The notes under the pieces were generated by a model. That model was not told the origin of the DNA. It ran no database searches and saw only the letters and a program-made list of their open reading frames with translations. This document shows, piece by piece, positions 27,700 through 36,088 of a DNA stretch of 64,000 nt (its first letter is position 1; every line of letters begins with the position of its first letter). The DNA is taken from NCBI RefSeq assembly GCF_001308015.1, contig NZ_LGYH01000004.1, positions 62,001 to 126,000 on the forward strand. Direction: 5' to 3'. The DNA comes from Neisseria sp. 83E34. GTDB lineage: Bacteria > Pseudomonadota > Gammaproteobacteria > Burkholderiales > Neisseriaceae. The translations under genes and the position numbers were made by a program.

Positions 27700-29499
27700 A
27701 TGCGTACCAATTATTGTGGCTTAATCAGCGAGCAATATCTAGATCAGATCGTTACTGTAAAAGGCTGGGTACACCGCCGACGCGACCACGGCGGTGTGAT
27801 TTTTATCGATTTACGTGACCGCGAAGGCATTGTGCAGGTGGTTATCGACCCTGATACCCCCGAAGCATTCAAAACCGCCGATTCAGCCCGTAACGAATAC
27901 GTGTTAAGCATTACCGGTAAAGTACGCAACCGCCCCGAAGGTACGGCCAACGATAAAATGATTTCCGGCAAAATTGAAATTTTGGCGAAAGAAATCGAGA
28001 TTTTAAACACCGCCGCTACGCCTCCGTTCCAAATCGACGACGAAAACATCAGCGAAAACGTGCGCTTGACCAACCGCGTTATCGACCTGCGCCGTCCGCA
28101 AATGCAGCGCAATTTGCGCCTGCGCTACCAAGTGGCCATGGGCGTGCGCCGTTATTTGGACAGCCAAGGCTTTATCGACATCGAAACGCCGATGCTGACC
28201 CGTTCCACTCCCGAAGGCGCGCGCGACTACCTCGTGCCCAGCCGCGTGCATCAGGGCGAGTTTTTCGCCTTGCCGCAATCTCCACAATTGTTTAAGCAAC
28301 TGCTGATGGTGGCCGGTTTCGACCGTTATTACCAAATCACCAAATGCTTCCGCGATGAAGACTTGCGTGCCGACCGCCAGCCTGAATTTACCCAAATCGA
28401 TATTGAAACTTCGTTCTTGAACGAAGATGAAATCATGGACATTACCGAAGGTATGGCCAAACAGGTATTCAAAGAGGCATTGGGTGTAGAGTTGGGCGAT
28501 TTCCCGCGCATGCCTTTCTCTGAAGCCATGTTCTACTACGGTTCGGACAAACCCGATATGCGTGTGTCGCTCACATTCACCGAGCTGACCGACTTGATGA
28601 AAACCGAAGAATTCAAAGTATTTCGCGCTGCAGCCGACATGAAAGGCGGCCGCGTGGTGGCTTTGCGTGTGCCGAACGGTGCGAAACTGAGCCGCAAAGA
28701 TATCGACGAATACACCAAATTTGTCGGCATCTACGGCGCGAAAGGCTTGGCTTACATCAAAGTCAACGACGTAAACAATATTACCAACGGCGAAGACAGC
28801 GGCCTGCAATCTCCGATTGTGAAATTCCTGTCTGAAAACTGCCTGAAAGAAATCATCGCCAAAACCGAAGCGCAAAACGGCGACATCATTTTCTTCGGTG
28901 CCGACAAAGCCAAGATTGTGAACGAAGCCATCGGCGCATTGCGTATCAAAATCGGCCACGAACACGGCGCGGAAAACGGCTATTTCGTAGACGAGTGGAA
29001 ACCGTTGTGGGTAGTGGATTTCCCGATGTTCGAATACGACGAAGAAAACGACCGCTATGCCGCCATGCACCATCCGTTTACTTCACCCAAACAAGGTCAT
29101 GAAGATTTGATGGAAAGCGATCCCGAAAACTGCTTGGCGCGTGCCTACGATATGGTGCTGAACGGTTGGGAAATAGGCGGCGGCTCTATCCGTATCCACC
29201 GTGCCGACATTCAGGAAAAAGTGTTTGCCGCCCTGAAAATCACCCCCGAAGAGCAGCAAAACAAATTCGGCTTCCTGCTCGATAACCTGAAATTCGGTGC
29301 GCCTCCGCACGGCGGTTTGGCGTTCGGCTTAGACCGTTTGGTCACTTTGATGACCGGTGCCGAATCCATCCGCGATGTGATTGCTTTCCCGAAAACCCAG
29401 CGCGCCCAATGCTTGTTGACCAATGCGCCGAATGCGGTTGATGAGAAACAACTGCGCGAATTGAGCTTGCGTTTGCGTGCTAAATCAACAGAAAACTAA
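27700..29499 (+). CDS. aspS: Aspartyl-tRNA synthetase
   Basis: The enzyme charges tRNA-Asp (and possibly tRNA-Asn) with aspartate. The 599-residue product has the N-terminal OB anticodon-binding domain ([20 protein letters not shown]), class II motif 2 ([20 protein letters not shown]), the bacterial GAD insertion and motif 3 ([13 protein letters not shown]). Order and length are those of bacterial-type AspRS. The gene is richer in GC than the accessory DNA on both sides. Whether it is discriminating or non-discriminating cannot be settled here. Confidence 0.97.
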   Translation: MRTNYCGLISEQYLDQIVTVKGWVHRRRDHGGVIFIDLRDREGIVQVVIDPDTPEAFKTADSARNEYVLSITGKVRNRPEGTANDKMISGKIEILAKEIEILNTAATPPFQIDDENISENVRLTNRVIDLRRPQMQRNLRLRYQVAMGVRRYLDSQGFIDIETPMLTRSTPEGARDYLVPSRVHQGEFFALPQSPQLFKQLLMVAGFDRYYQITKCFRDEDLRADRQPEFTQIDIETSFLNEDEIMDITEGMAKQVFKEALGVELGDFPRMPFSEAMFYYGSDKPDMRVSLTFTELTDLMKTEEFKVFRAAADMKGGRVVALRVPNGAKLSRKDIDEYTKFVGIYGAKGLAYIKVNDVNNITNGEDSGLQSPIVKFLSENCLKEIIAKTEAQNGDIIFFGADKAKIVNEAIGALRIKIGHEHGAENGYFVDEWKPLWVVDFPMFEYDEENDRYAAMHHPFTSPKQGHEDLMESDPENCLARAYDMVLNGWEIGGGSIRIHRADIQEKVFAALKITPEEQQNKFGFLLDNLKFGAPPHGGLAFGLDRLVTLMTGAESIRDVIAFPKTQRAQCLLTNAPNAVDEKQLRELSLRLRAKSTEN

Positions 29500-29525
29500 A
29501 TGTGAGACGTAGGAAAAAGCTTGTT

Positions 29526-29786
29526 ATGGTGAACGTTCTAGGAGTTAAATTTGTAACTAAGGTTCAGTCTCAAAATAAGTGGATTACCATTCCTGCAGAT
29601 ATAAAACGTATTCTTGGTATTTTTGAAGACACAGACTTACATGATTTAGTTATTGAAATAAATTCTGCGAAAGGAACAAAAATTCAAGTCATGAGAACTG
29701 CTTCGGGTGGTGAAATCACGAAAAATTTTAATGAGCATATTGAGCTTGATGAATTAGTCACTGTTTGTATAACCAAGGTAGGATAG
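29526..29786 (+). CDS. AbrB/SpoVT-like small protein
   Basis: The 86-residue product has a swapped-hairpin-like start, VTKVQSQNKWITIPADIKRI, recalling AbrB/MazE DNA-binding domains (x-V-x-SQGRITIP pattern). A hydrophobic-polar tail follows. I chose the ATG at 29526 after AGGAAAAAG; an earlier GTG at 29502 is possible. The gene is clearly AT-richer than aspS. It ends at a hairpin made of decayed uptake sequences of another dialect, which suggests import. AbrB-type proteins act as transcription regulators or antitoxins, but no toxin gene is adjacent. Assignment is tentative. Confidence 0.5.
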   Translation: MVNVLGVKFVTKVQSQNKWITIPADIKRILGIFEDTDLHDLVIEINSAKGTKIQVMRTASGGEITKNFNEHIELDELVTVCITKVG

Positions 29787-29798
29787 TTTATTTGATTG

Positions 29799-29825
29799 GG
29801 GCCGTTTGAATTTTCAGATGGCCCT
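29799..29825 (+). terminator. Hairpin of decayed foreign-dialect DUS
   Basis: GGGCCGTTTGAA and TTCAGATGGCCC pair with only wobble mismatches and are followed by TTTATT. Each arm is one base from GGCCGTCTGAA, the core of AG-DUS rather than of the local dialect. Confidence 0.6.
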
Positions 29826-29852
29826 TTATTATTTGAGACTGAAAAGTTGATG

Positions 29853-29902
29853 GTAAGACTTTTAGTAGAGTTCCTCATTAATTACTATGGTCTTACTTTT
29901 TT
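29853..29902 (+). terminator. Possible second hairpin with T run
   Basis: GTAAGAC (29853-29859) pairs with GTCTTAC (29890-29896), with TAGTA/TACTA pairing inside, and six T follow. Confidence 0.4.
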
Positions 29903-30008
29903 GTAGTACGATTATTTGTAATTTATGATCTTATATCAATTAATTAGAAATGCGATTATATTTAGTAAAATTTTATTGTTTTTCATGTAAAGCTGGAAGA
30001 AATTAGTT

Positions 30009-31796
30009 TTGGAAAAGAATCCTTTAAAAACAATGACAATTGTAGCAGTAGCCGTGGCTCTGGCTATTAGTTTCTGGTATAGCTCAGCTTGGCTGCAGCT
30101 CTGTTATGGGCTGGCTTTATTTTTATTTGGCATGCAGAGCATTGAAGAAGGCTTGCATAATGCGGCGGGAGGCATGCTGGAGCGATTGATGACCAGAAGT
30201 ACAGCTACTCCGTTAAGAAGTATGCTCTTCGGTATGGGAGCAACATTTGTTTTACAATCAAGCACATTGGTTTCTTTGTTAACCATGGCATTTCTTAGTG
30301 CAGGCTTGATTTCTTTAGTAGGGGGTATTGCGGTTATTTTAGGAACCAACTTGGGTGCAACCAGTGGTATTTGGCTGTTGGCTTTGGCAGGACAAAGTAT
30401 CAGCTTAAGTCCTGCTGCTGTGCCTATGTTGGTGTTTGGTATTTTAGCCGGATTCTTTAAAGGAAAAATGAAAGGATTCGGCAGAGTTTTGGTGGGCATC
30501 TCGCTTATATTTCTAGGAATTGATGCCATTAAAGGTGGCTTTCAGAGTGTAGGGAGTGCTTTTGATTTTGCTTCGGTTCAAGTTCAAGGCGCTGCCGAAG
30601 TGGCTATTTTCAGCTTTATCGGTTTGTTATTGACCATTGTGTTGCAATCCACCCATGCTACGCTGATTCTTACGCTTGCGGCTTTGGCCGGCGGGCAAAT
30701 CAGTTTGGCGCAGGCTTTTGCTATCGCGATAGGCTCTAATGTAGGAACCAGTGTTTCTACGGCTTTTGTTGGTATGTTGGGCAGTGACCGTGGAGGGCAA
30801 CGGCTGGCTATGGCACATTTGCTGTTTAACGTTGTAACTGCGCTTTTGTCTTTGTTGTTGTGGATTCCGATTACATCTGCGGTTCAAGCAGTAGGTGTTT
30901 GGTTAGGGATGAGCGATTTGCTTCAGTTGGCATTCTTCCATACGATATTTAATGTGTTGGGTTTGGTTGTATTTTGGAATTTTCAAAACCAATTGGCAGA
31001 CGAACTATTGCGCCGTTTGCCCGATGCCGTACAAACAGGTTTGCAGGAGCCGAAAAGAGAAAAAAAACGCCATGCCTTATATCTGAATGAAAATATGCTG
31101 CGTTCGGGTGATACCGCCTTGCGTGCCGTATGTAAAGAAATCGAACATCTAAATACATTGAGTTTGGAAGTGATCTGTCAGGCACTGTTCATTCCTGAAC
31201 AAGCGCTTTATGAGGATACGTTATCGTCGGAACTGAGCCTGCCTGAAAAAGTGCAGAAAATTGATGTTCAAACGCTTTACCAAGACCGGATCAAGCCGTT
31301 GTATGGGGAGTTGGTGGAATTTACCAGTAAAACCGATATTGACGAGCGTGATGATAAACAGAAATTGTTGATGAATGCGCATATGGCGGCGATGCAAATG
31401 GTGGAGATCGTTAAAGGTTGCAAACACCTTCAAAAAAATATGCAGCATTATTTGCAACAGCCACAATCTCCTGTGTACAAAGAATATTTGGATTTGCGTG
31501 CGCATTTATTTGATACGCTGAAATATTTTTACCGAACATCTTTATCGGAAGCCGATTCGCCAGAGCGTACCGATAATATTGCAATATTAGCGCAGCATGT
31601 TGAAATACTGGATACTGTTTTCCGAACCGGAATATTGGAAAAATTGCGCGCAGGAAAAATTGACAGTTGGCAGACAACCTCTTTAATGAATGACATCAAT
31701 TACGCCAAGCGCATTGGCTTGGGATTTTTGGATATTCTGAGGGAGGAAAAAGAGCTGATGATGCACCCTACCGAAAAGGAGCAAGAAGCTGCATAG
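30009..31796 (+). CDS. Na/Pi cotransporter family protein with PhoU-like tail
   Basis: The 595-residue membrane protein has two inverted Na/Pi-cotransporter repeats, each with the QSS/QST motif (FVLQSSTLVSLLTMAFLSAG and IVLQSTHATLILTLAALAGG). A C-terminal cytoplasmic helical region (about 350-580) resembles PhoU. It should import phosphate with sodium, or export it, as proposed for some YjbB-like relatives. The first plausible start is TTG at 30009 behind GGAAG; an ATG nine codons later would remove only polar residues. It stands alone, closed by a DUS hairpin. Confidence 0.88.
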   Translation: MEKNPLKTMTIVAVAVALAISFWYSSAWLQLCYGLALFLFGMQSIEEGLHNAAGGMLERLMTRSTATPLRSMLFGMGATFVLQSSTLVSLLTMAFLSAGLISLVGGIAVILGTNLGATSGIWLLALAGQSISLSPAAVPMLVFGILAGFFKGKMKGFGRVLVGISLIFLGIDAIKGGFQSVGSAFDFASVQVQGAAEVAIFSFIGLLLTIVLQSTHATLILTLAALAGGQISLAQAFAIAIGSNVGTSVSTAFVGMLGSDRGGQRLAMAHLLFNVVTALLSLLLWIPITSAVQAVGVWLGMSDLLQLAFFHTIFNVLGLVVFWNFQNQLADELLRRLPDAVQTGLQEPKREKKRHALYLNENMLRSGDTALRAVCKEIEHLNTLSLEVICQALFIPEQALYEDTLSSELSLPEKVQKIDVQTLYQDRIKPLYGELVEFTSKTDIDERDDKQKLLMNAHMAAMQMVEIVKGCKHLQKNMQHYLQQPQSPVYKEYLDLRAHLFDTLKYFYRTSLSEADSPERTDNIAILAQHVEILDTVFRTGILEKLRAGKIDSWQTTSLMNDINYAKRIGLGFLDILREEKELMMHPTEKEQEAA

Positions 31797-31808
31797 GTTT
31801 GGAAACGT

Positions 31809-31844
31809 AATGCCTGTCTGAAAGTTGCTTTTCAGACAGGCATT
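31809..31844. terminator. DUS inverted-pair terminator
   Basis: DUS copies at 31811-31822 and 31831-31842 form a hairpin 14 bases after the phosphate transporter gene. Confidence 0.8.
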
Positions 31845-31859
31845 CTTATCATAACCGTT

Positions 31860-31968
31860 TATAGTCAATCAACACATTTTTGACACCAAGCGGCAAGCCG
31901 CAGGCAGTGAAGATGGTACGGTGAGGAACAGCAACGCCGTAACAGAAATAAAGTTTATTTGCGATATA
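31860..31968. repeat. Second, degenerate MITE-like repeat
   Basis: It begins TATAGTCAATCAAC, nearly the same as the left end of the element at 3700, and has a decayed right end near 31951-31968. The inside (CGGCAAGCCGCAGGCAGT ... GCAACGCCGTAAC) recalls an intergenic repeat common in Neisseria genomes that carries GCCGCAGACAGTAC and CAACGCCGTAC. No gene is present. Confidence 0.45.
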
Positions 31969-31973
31969 TATTC

Positions 31974-33893
31974 TTACGTTAATCTTGAAAACCTGCGATT
32001 ACTATAGGGAAAATCTACACCATACACAAACCAAATCAATAAGGCATATAAAAAAGCCTGAATCCATAAGCTTGTACTTAAATTTCCTGCCTTCAAAGGA
32101 ATAGAAGGGATACAAGTCATCACCATTCCAAGCAAAATTGAAGCAATTGCCAGCCATTGGTAAGCGCGCATACCCATAAAGTAGGGGGTTTGCGGTTCGC
32201 CGCGAAGTGATTCTTCTACAAACCGGAAAATGCCGCTGAGAATGAAATATATGCCTGTTACGAATGATGCGGGCATTTCCAGTGTATACAATCGCCACAA
32301 AAGAAAGAAACTGAGAAAGTTTGCCGCCATTGAATAAAACTGTGTGGGATAAAGGTTTTGTCCGCATAAACCGGCCAATTTGTTGACTCGGGATTTGGGG
32401 TGTGTGAACCGTAAACCCTGTACCGTGTCGGTGGGTTTGCCATGGCAGCAGCCTTGAACCAAGCAGCGGCATCTGCCGAAAAACTGGATAGGGCATGCAG
32501 CTAGAGCTGCCGCCGCTAATAGTGACCAGATATCTGCTCCGAACAGCCCTGCCGTAAATACTGCAGTCAAAATGCCGATAACGCTGCCATAGTAACCAAA
32601 GGGGCGCAATAAGGCGGCGGAACCTTCTACCCATTGCGCCCACAATCCGGCACCGATAAAGCCGGAAAAGCCTATCAGATAAACGGCCCACAGGTTGCCG
32701 GGCAATAGATAAGCCATGATTAAAAAACCGAAAAATCCGCCCAAAGCCGCATAAAATCCGTGATTAATCAGGCGCACTTTGCCGAATTGCCATTCACGCC
32801 AGGAATTTGCAATCCGTTCGCAGAAATGCAATAAGCCCATATAAACCGACTTCCTATATCTGATCAGGCAATACACCAAAACAGCAGAAGCGGCATCTGC
32901 AAGGGTATGGTTGTGGGTGGTCAGGCAGCTTAAGATGACCAGCCATGCTGCTGCTACAAGATAGCGGCGGTATGGTACAGGTGTGCCGGCGAAGTAATGC
33001 GCGGCAATGAGTGCCCAAAAAATATGGAAAGACGGAAATGAAGCCATGGGCGAATCGTATTGACGCCCCCATTCAATGATATTGCTGAAAAGCGAATCGG
33101 GCAGCGTTTGGTAATCTATTGCTGCCGGAACAACCAGATAGCTATAAAAGATCAGTAACATTCCCCAAAAAGCGTCACTCATCCATGCCCGCAAACGTTG
33201 GTTGCTGTCGATAACAAACGGAACGGCTATGGTGAGCGGGTAAGCCAACAGATAAAACAATACGGTAAACGGCAAAATCGGCACATAAGCATCGGCCGCG
33301 GTGTTGCTGTAAAACATATCTGAAGGTAAACCTAGCCAAACAAATATTTCGTAGCCCAACAGCCATGGCACAAACACCAGCAAGGCGGCCCGTGTTTTTT
33401 CAGACAGGCCTGGTTTGCGCACATTAGGGGGAGGAAGATCCAGCCATGTTTTGTGCAACAAAGGCTTGGCACCGAATTGCCGTTCGATAATTTCACGCTC
33501 AAAGCCGTATATGTAAGCCACAATCATCAGTGCAAATAGCGGTGTAACCAGCCACATGCCGGCAGACGAACCGTTCAGCCATGACCAACCCAAACACAGC
33601 AAGACCGCGCCTGCGTAAATCGGATGCCGGCAAACGCGGTAAGCGCCTGAAAATACATATTCCTCAGGAGGAAACGCATTCATCGGCAAACCTTTGCCTG
33701 TGTGCCATAAACCGATCATCGCCCATAACATCAAAGCTATTCCGGCCGCCGCGATCAATCCGCCCGGCCATTGTGCAACGGGTAAAGGTAGTGTAACCGC
33801 ATGATCGGCGTATATTGCCCATTGCCACAGTAATGCTGGTAGAAGCAGGCAAAACACGGCAGCATAGAGTATTTTTTGCAAAATTAAAGGCAT
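31974..33893 (-). CDS. Three-domain membrane protein: ICMT-, PAP2- and Lgt-like domains fused
   Basis: This 639-residue, almost wholly hydrophobic protein joins three lipid-enzyme modules. Residues about 1-150 carry SGAYRVCRHPIYAGAVLLCL, the pattern of isoprenylcysteine/phospholipid methyltransferases. Residues about 170-350 hold a PAP2/Aur1-like phosphotransferase core, with FPSFH (286-290) and HNHTLAD (327-333). Residues about 380-600 match Lgt, the prolipoprotein diacylglyceryl transferase, with GRCRCLVQGCCHGKP (473-487), YPTQFYS and GIFRFVEESLRGEP. The frame is unbroken, so this is a true fusion. I infer modification or transfer of a lipid head group or diacylglycerol unit; the substrate is unknown. 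The canonical lgt should lie elsewhere. The next gene upstream, 57 bases away, probably shares its transcript. Confidence 0.75.
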   Translation of the reverse strand: MPLILQKILYAAVFCLLLPALLWQWAIYADHAVTLPLPVAQWPGGLIAAAGIALMLWAMIGLWHTGKGLPMNAFPPEEYVFSGAYRVCRHPIYAGAVLLCLGWSWLNGSSAGMWLVTPLFALMIVAYIYGFEREIIERQFGAKPLLHKTWLDLPPPNVRKPGLSEKTRAALLVFVPWLLGYEIFVWLGLPSDMFYSNTAADAYVPILPFTVLFYLLAYPLTIAVPFVIDSNQRLRAWMSDAFWGMLLIFYSYLVVPAAIDYQTLPDSLFSNIIEWGRQYDSPMASFPSFHIFWALIAAHYFAGTPVPYRRYLVAAAWLVILSCLTTHNHTLADAASAVLVYCLIRYRKSVYMGLLHFCERIANSWREWQFGKVRLINHGFYAALGGFFGFLIMAYLLPGNLWAVYLIGFSGFIGAGLWAQWVEGSAALLRPFGYYGSVIGILTAVFTAGLFGADIWSLLAAAALAACPIQFFGRCRCLVQGCCHGKPTDTVQGLRFTHPKSRVNKLAGLCGQNLYPTQFYSMAANFLSFFLLWRLYTLEMPASFVTGIYFILSGIFRFVEESLRGEPQTPYFMGMRAYQWLAIASILLGMVMTCIPSIPLKAGNLSTSLWIQAFLYALLIWFVYGVDFPYSNRRFSRLT

Positions 33894-33950
33894 ATATTTT
33901 CTTCAATAAAACCGTTATTGCGTTGGTTTTCTCTATTTATTAAAAGGCAA

Positions 33951-34739
33951 TTAAGAGCGCCACAATACTTTTTCATACAGCGCCCAACCTGTTTCAGCCG
34001 GTGCACCGGGTATAACGAGTTCGGCGCGGCTTTTCCACTTGGTTTCGCGTGTTTTCAAGAAATCTTTACCGAACACGCGGTTGAGCACCGGAAAACGCCG
34101 GGCCAGTGTCAGTAAAGGTTCGTCTTTGATCACAGCAGGTTCGTGAAAGTTTAAATGCAAGCTATGCTCAGGCAGTAACAAACTGTATTGATCCAAGATG
34201 AAATTTTGATAGCACTTGCCATCCAGATAAAGCAGTTTCAAAGGATTTGTGCCGCGCCATTCCAGCCATACCAGTGTATGGGAAGGAGAAAGGAAACGCC
34301 CCCAATACAATTCGTTTAAAGGCAGACGCCACGGCTCTAAAGTCAGCATTAGTGTTTCTGCGTAGCCAAGGCCTTGAAAATGTTGCCCATTCAGCAAACA
34401 GGAAAACCGGGCCTTGGGTGTGTGGCAATGCCAGCGGACATATTTATTTGTATCAGTAAAAGTGGCGGCGTTGAGTAAATCTACATCGTTAAGGGGTGCG
34501 TCCAGAGCTTGCCATTTAGCCGATACGGATAAGTTTGATTGCTGAAAAATACGGTGATTTTCACCAAGCTTTGCAGCTTTCAGACAGGCATCTTCATGCA
34601 AAACGTTATCCGAACTGTGAAGCATCACTGAAGAATACGGTAGGCGGACGCCCAGGAATGATAGTTCCGCAGCATACGCAATCATGGCATTGCCGTGTTG
34701 GTCGATGCCGTCGAAATAATGTTTGCGGAGGGTAAACAC
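33951..34739 (-). CDS. Hypothetical protein, weakly CrtC/lipocalin-like
   Basis: I cannot name this 262-residue protein with confidence. It is soluble and rich in Trp and aromatic residues, and contains KYVRWHCHTPKARFSCLLNG and GLGYAETLMLTLEPWRLPLN. This style recalls the beta-barrel carotenoid hydratase (CrtC/AttH) superfamily. GTG at 34739, seven bases after AGGA, is the best start. An ATG at 34820 would place the start inside the terminator hairpin of the neighbouring gene. It shares direction and closeness with the ICMT-PAP2-Lgt fusion, so a joint role on a lipid substrate is possible. One exact uptake sequence lies in the coding region. Confidence 0.6.
   Translation of the reverse strand: MFTLRKHYFDGIDQHGNAMIAYAAELSFLGVRLPYSSVMLHSSDNVLHEDACLKAAKLGENHRIFQQSNLSVSAKWQALDAPLNDVDLLNAATFTDTNKYVRWHCHTPKARFSCLLNGQHFQGLGYAETLMLTLEPWRLPLNELYWGRFLSPSHTLVWLEWRGTNPLKLLYLDGKCYQNFILDQYSLLLPEHSLHLNFHEPAVIKDEPLLTLARRFPVLNRVFGKDFLKTRETKWKSRAELVIPGAPAETGWALYEKVLWRS
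34579..34590 (-). repeat. Uptake sequence inside a coding region
   Basis: Exact TGCCTGTCTGAA in the coding strand, encoding part of EDACLKAAK. Confidence 0.8.
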
Positions 34740-34813
34740 GTGATGTTCCTGTGGGGCTGGTAATGGAAGAATACAAATTGAAAACAGATACAGATTGCTT
34801 AGTATCAACCGAC

Positions 34814-34864
34814 ATAACACTGATGCCTGTCTGAAAACAACGTTCAGACAGGCATCAGTGTTAT
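34814..34864. terminator. Extended DUS hairpin after the NlpC/P60 gene
   Basis: The two DUS copies (34824-34835, 34843-34854) are extended by ATAACACTGA and its complement, giving perfect 22-base arms and a seven-base loop. It starts five bases after the stop codon. Confidence 0.85.
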
Positions 34865-34868
34865 GTGT

Positions 34869-35399
34869 TTAATCAAAGAAAGTACCGGCTTTCACCAAGC
34901 GTTTGGCGTAATAAGGTTTATCCAGACTTTCTGTACGCACAACGCTACCGGACGAAGGGGCATGGATAAATTGGTTATTACCGATATATAAGCCGACATG
35001 GGAAATGCCGCGACCGGAAGTGTTGAAGAACACCAGATCGCCCGATTTCAGTTTTTTGGGGTTAATACTGCGGCTGGCCGCTGCCATTTGGCGGGATGTG
35101 CGCGGGATATTAACATCCAATGCGTTTTTATACAGATATTGAATCATGCCGCTGCAATCGAAGCCGGTGTCGGTGGTGCCGCCCCAACGGTAGGGCGTAC
35201 CGACCAAATCCATACTTTGCAAAATCAGCTCCCGTCCGCCTTCTTGCTGGCTGATGTGCTTGATGCGTACGGGCTTGACGCTGCTTTTAGACGCATGGGT
35301 TTTGGTTTTTTTGCTTGATGAAAAAATGCCGCAAGATGAAAGCGTAACAGTCAATATACCCAAACAGGCGGCGCGGTAAAGCGGTTTCAGATTCTTCAT
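34869..35399 (-). CDS. NlpC/P60 (C40) peptidoglycan endopeptidase lipoprotein
   Basis: The 176-residue product has a lipoprotein signal (lipobox LSSC, Cys23), a basic linker and an NlpC/P60 domain (about 60-170). The catalytic Cys lies in TDTGFDCSGMIQYLYK, the His in ISHVGLYIGNNQFIHAP. It resembles E. coli Spr/MepS, which cuts peptide cross-links in the cell wall so that it can grow. It is closed by the long DUS hairpin. A 38-base gap separates it from the upstream narL-type gene on the same strand, so some read-through is possible. Confidence 0.88.
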   Translation of the reverse strand: MKNLKPLYRAACLGILTVTLSSCGIFSSSKKTKTHASKSSVKPVRIKHISQQEGGRELILQSMDLVGTPYRWGGTTDTGFDCSGMIQYLYKNALDVNIPRTSRQMAAASRSINPKKLKSGDLVFFNTSGRGISHVGLYIGNNQFIHAPSSGSVVRTESLDKPYYAKRLVKAGTFFD

Positions 35400-35437
35400 G
35401 GCGGTTCCTTGAATGAAATGCGTTTTCAGCCGGCGGT

Positions 35438-36088
35438 TTAGTCGGGCTGCGGCACTTTATGCTGCACCGCATACACCGCAGCTTGTACGCGGCTGCTTAA
35501 TTCCAGCTTGCGCAAAATATTCTGCACGTGCACTTTAATGGTGGACTCGGCTAAATCGAGGCGGCGGGCGATGATTTTGTTGCTGTGGCCGGCAGCCAGA
35601 TAACCGAGGATTTCCAGCTCACGCGGGGTCAGGCCGGCGAGTTGGTTGTTTTTAGGCGCCGGTGTCGGTGAAATGAGCGATTGAACCAGGCGGGCGGTCA
35701 TTTCGGGTGAGAACACATTGTCGCCGTCAACGGCTTTGCGGATGGAATCAAGCAGAAAATCGGCATTGATGTTTTTCAACAGAAAGCCGCGAGCGCCCAA
35801 ACGCATGCATTCGGTGAGATCCTCGCTGTCTTCCGATACGGTAAGCATCACCACGGTTTGCTCGGGGTTGGCATTAAGGATTTGCTCCAATGCTTCCCGC
35901 CCGTTCATCACCGGCATATCCAAATCCAGCAATACGATGTCGGGGCGTAGCTGCTCCGTGATTTTTACGCCGGCCAAGCCGTCTTCAGCTTCGCCGACAA
36001 CATTGAAGTCTTCTTGGCGGGAAAGCAGGGCTTTAATGCCGCTGCGGAAAAGTGTATGGTCGTCGATCAGTACGATATTGATGCTCAT
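35438..36088 (-). CDS. narL: NarL/FixJ-type response regulator
   Basis: The 216-residue protein has a receiver domain with the phosphoacceptor Asp in DIVLLDLDMPVMNG (about residue 55). A LuxR-type helix-turn-helix follows (LTPRELEILGYLAAGHSNKI and AESTIKVHVQNILRK). It is the partner of the sensor whose gene overlaps its start by four bases. Family members NarL/NarP control genes for nitrate, nitrite or nitric oxide respiration. Neisseria homologues are usually called NarP, and the symbol here is therefore provisional. Its target genes cannot be read from this window, although molybdopterin genes stand next door. Confidence 0.85.
   Translation of the reverse strand: MSINIVLIDDHTLFRSGIKALLSRQEDFNVVGEAEDGLAGVKITEQLRPDIVLLDLDMPVMNGREALEQILNANPEQTVVMLTVSEDSEDLTECMRLGARGFLLKNINADFLLDSIRKAVDGDNVFSPEMTARLVQSLISPTPAPKNNQLAGLTPRELEILGYLAAGHSNKIIARRLDLAESTIKVHVQNILRKLELSSRVQAAVYAVQHKVPQPD

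Noticed and set aside
28003-29073. Long antisense frame (356 codons) over aspS
   Set aside because: aspS is unmistakable on the forward strand, and the antisense translation matches no family.
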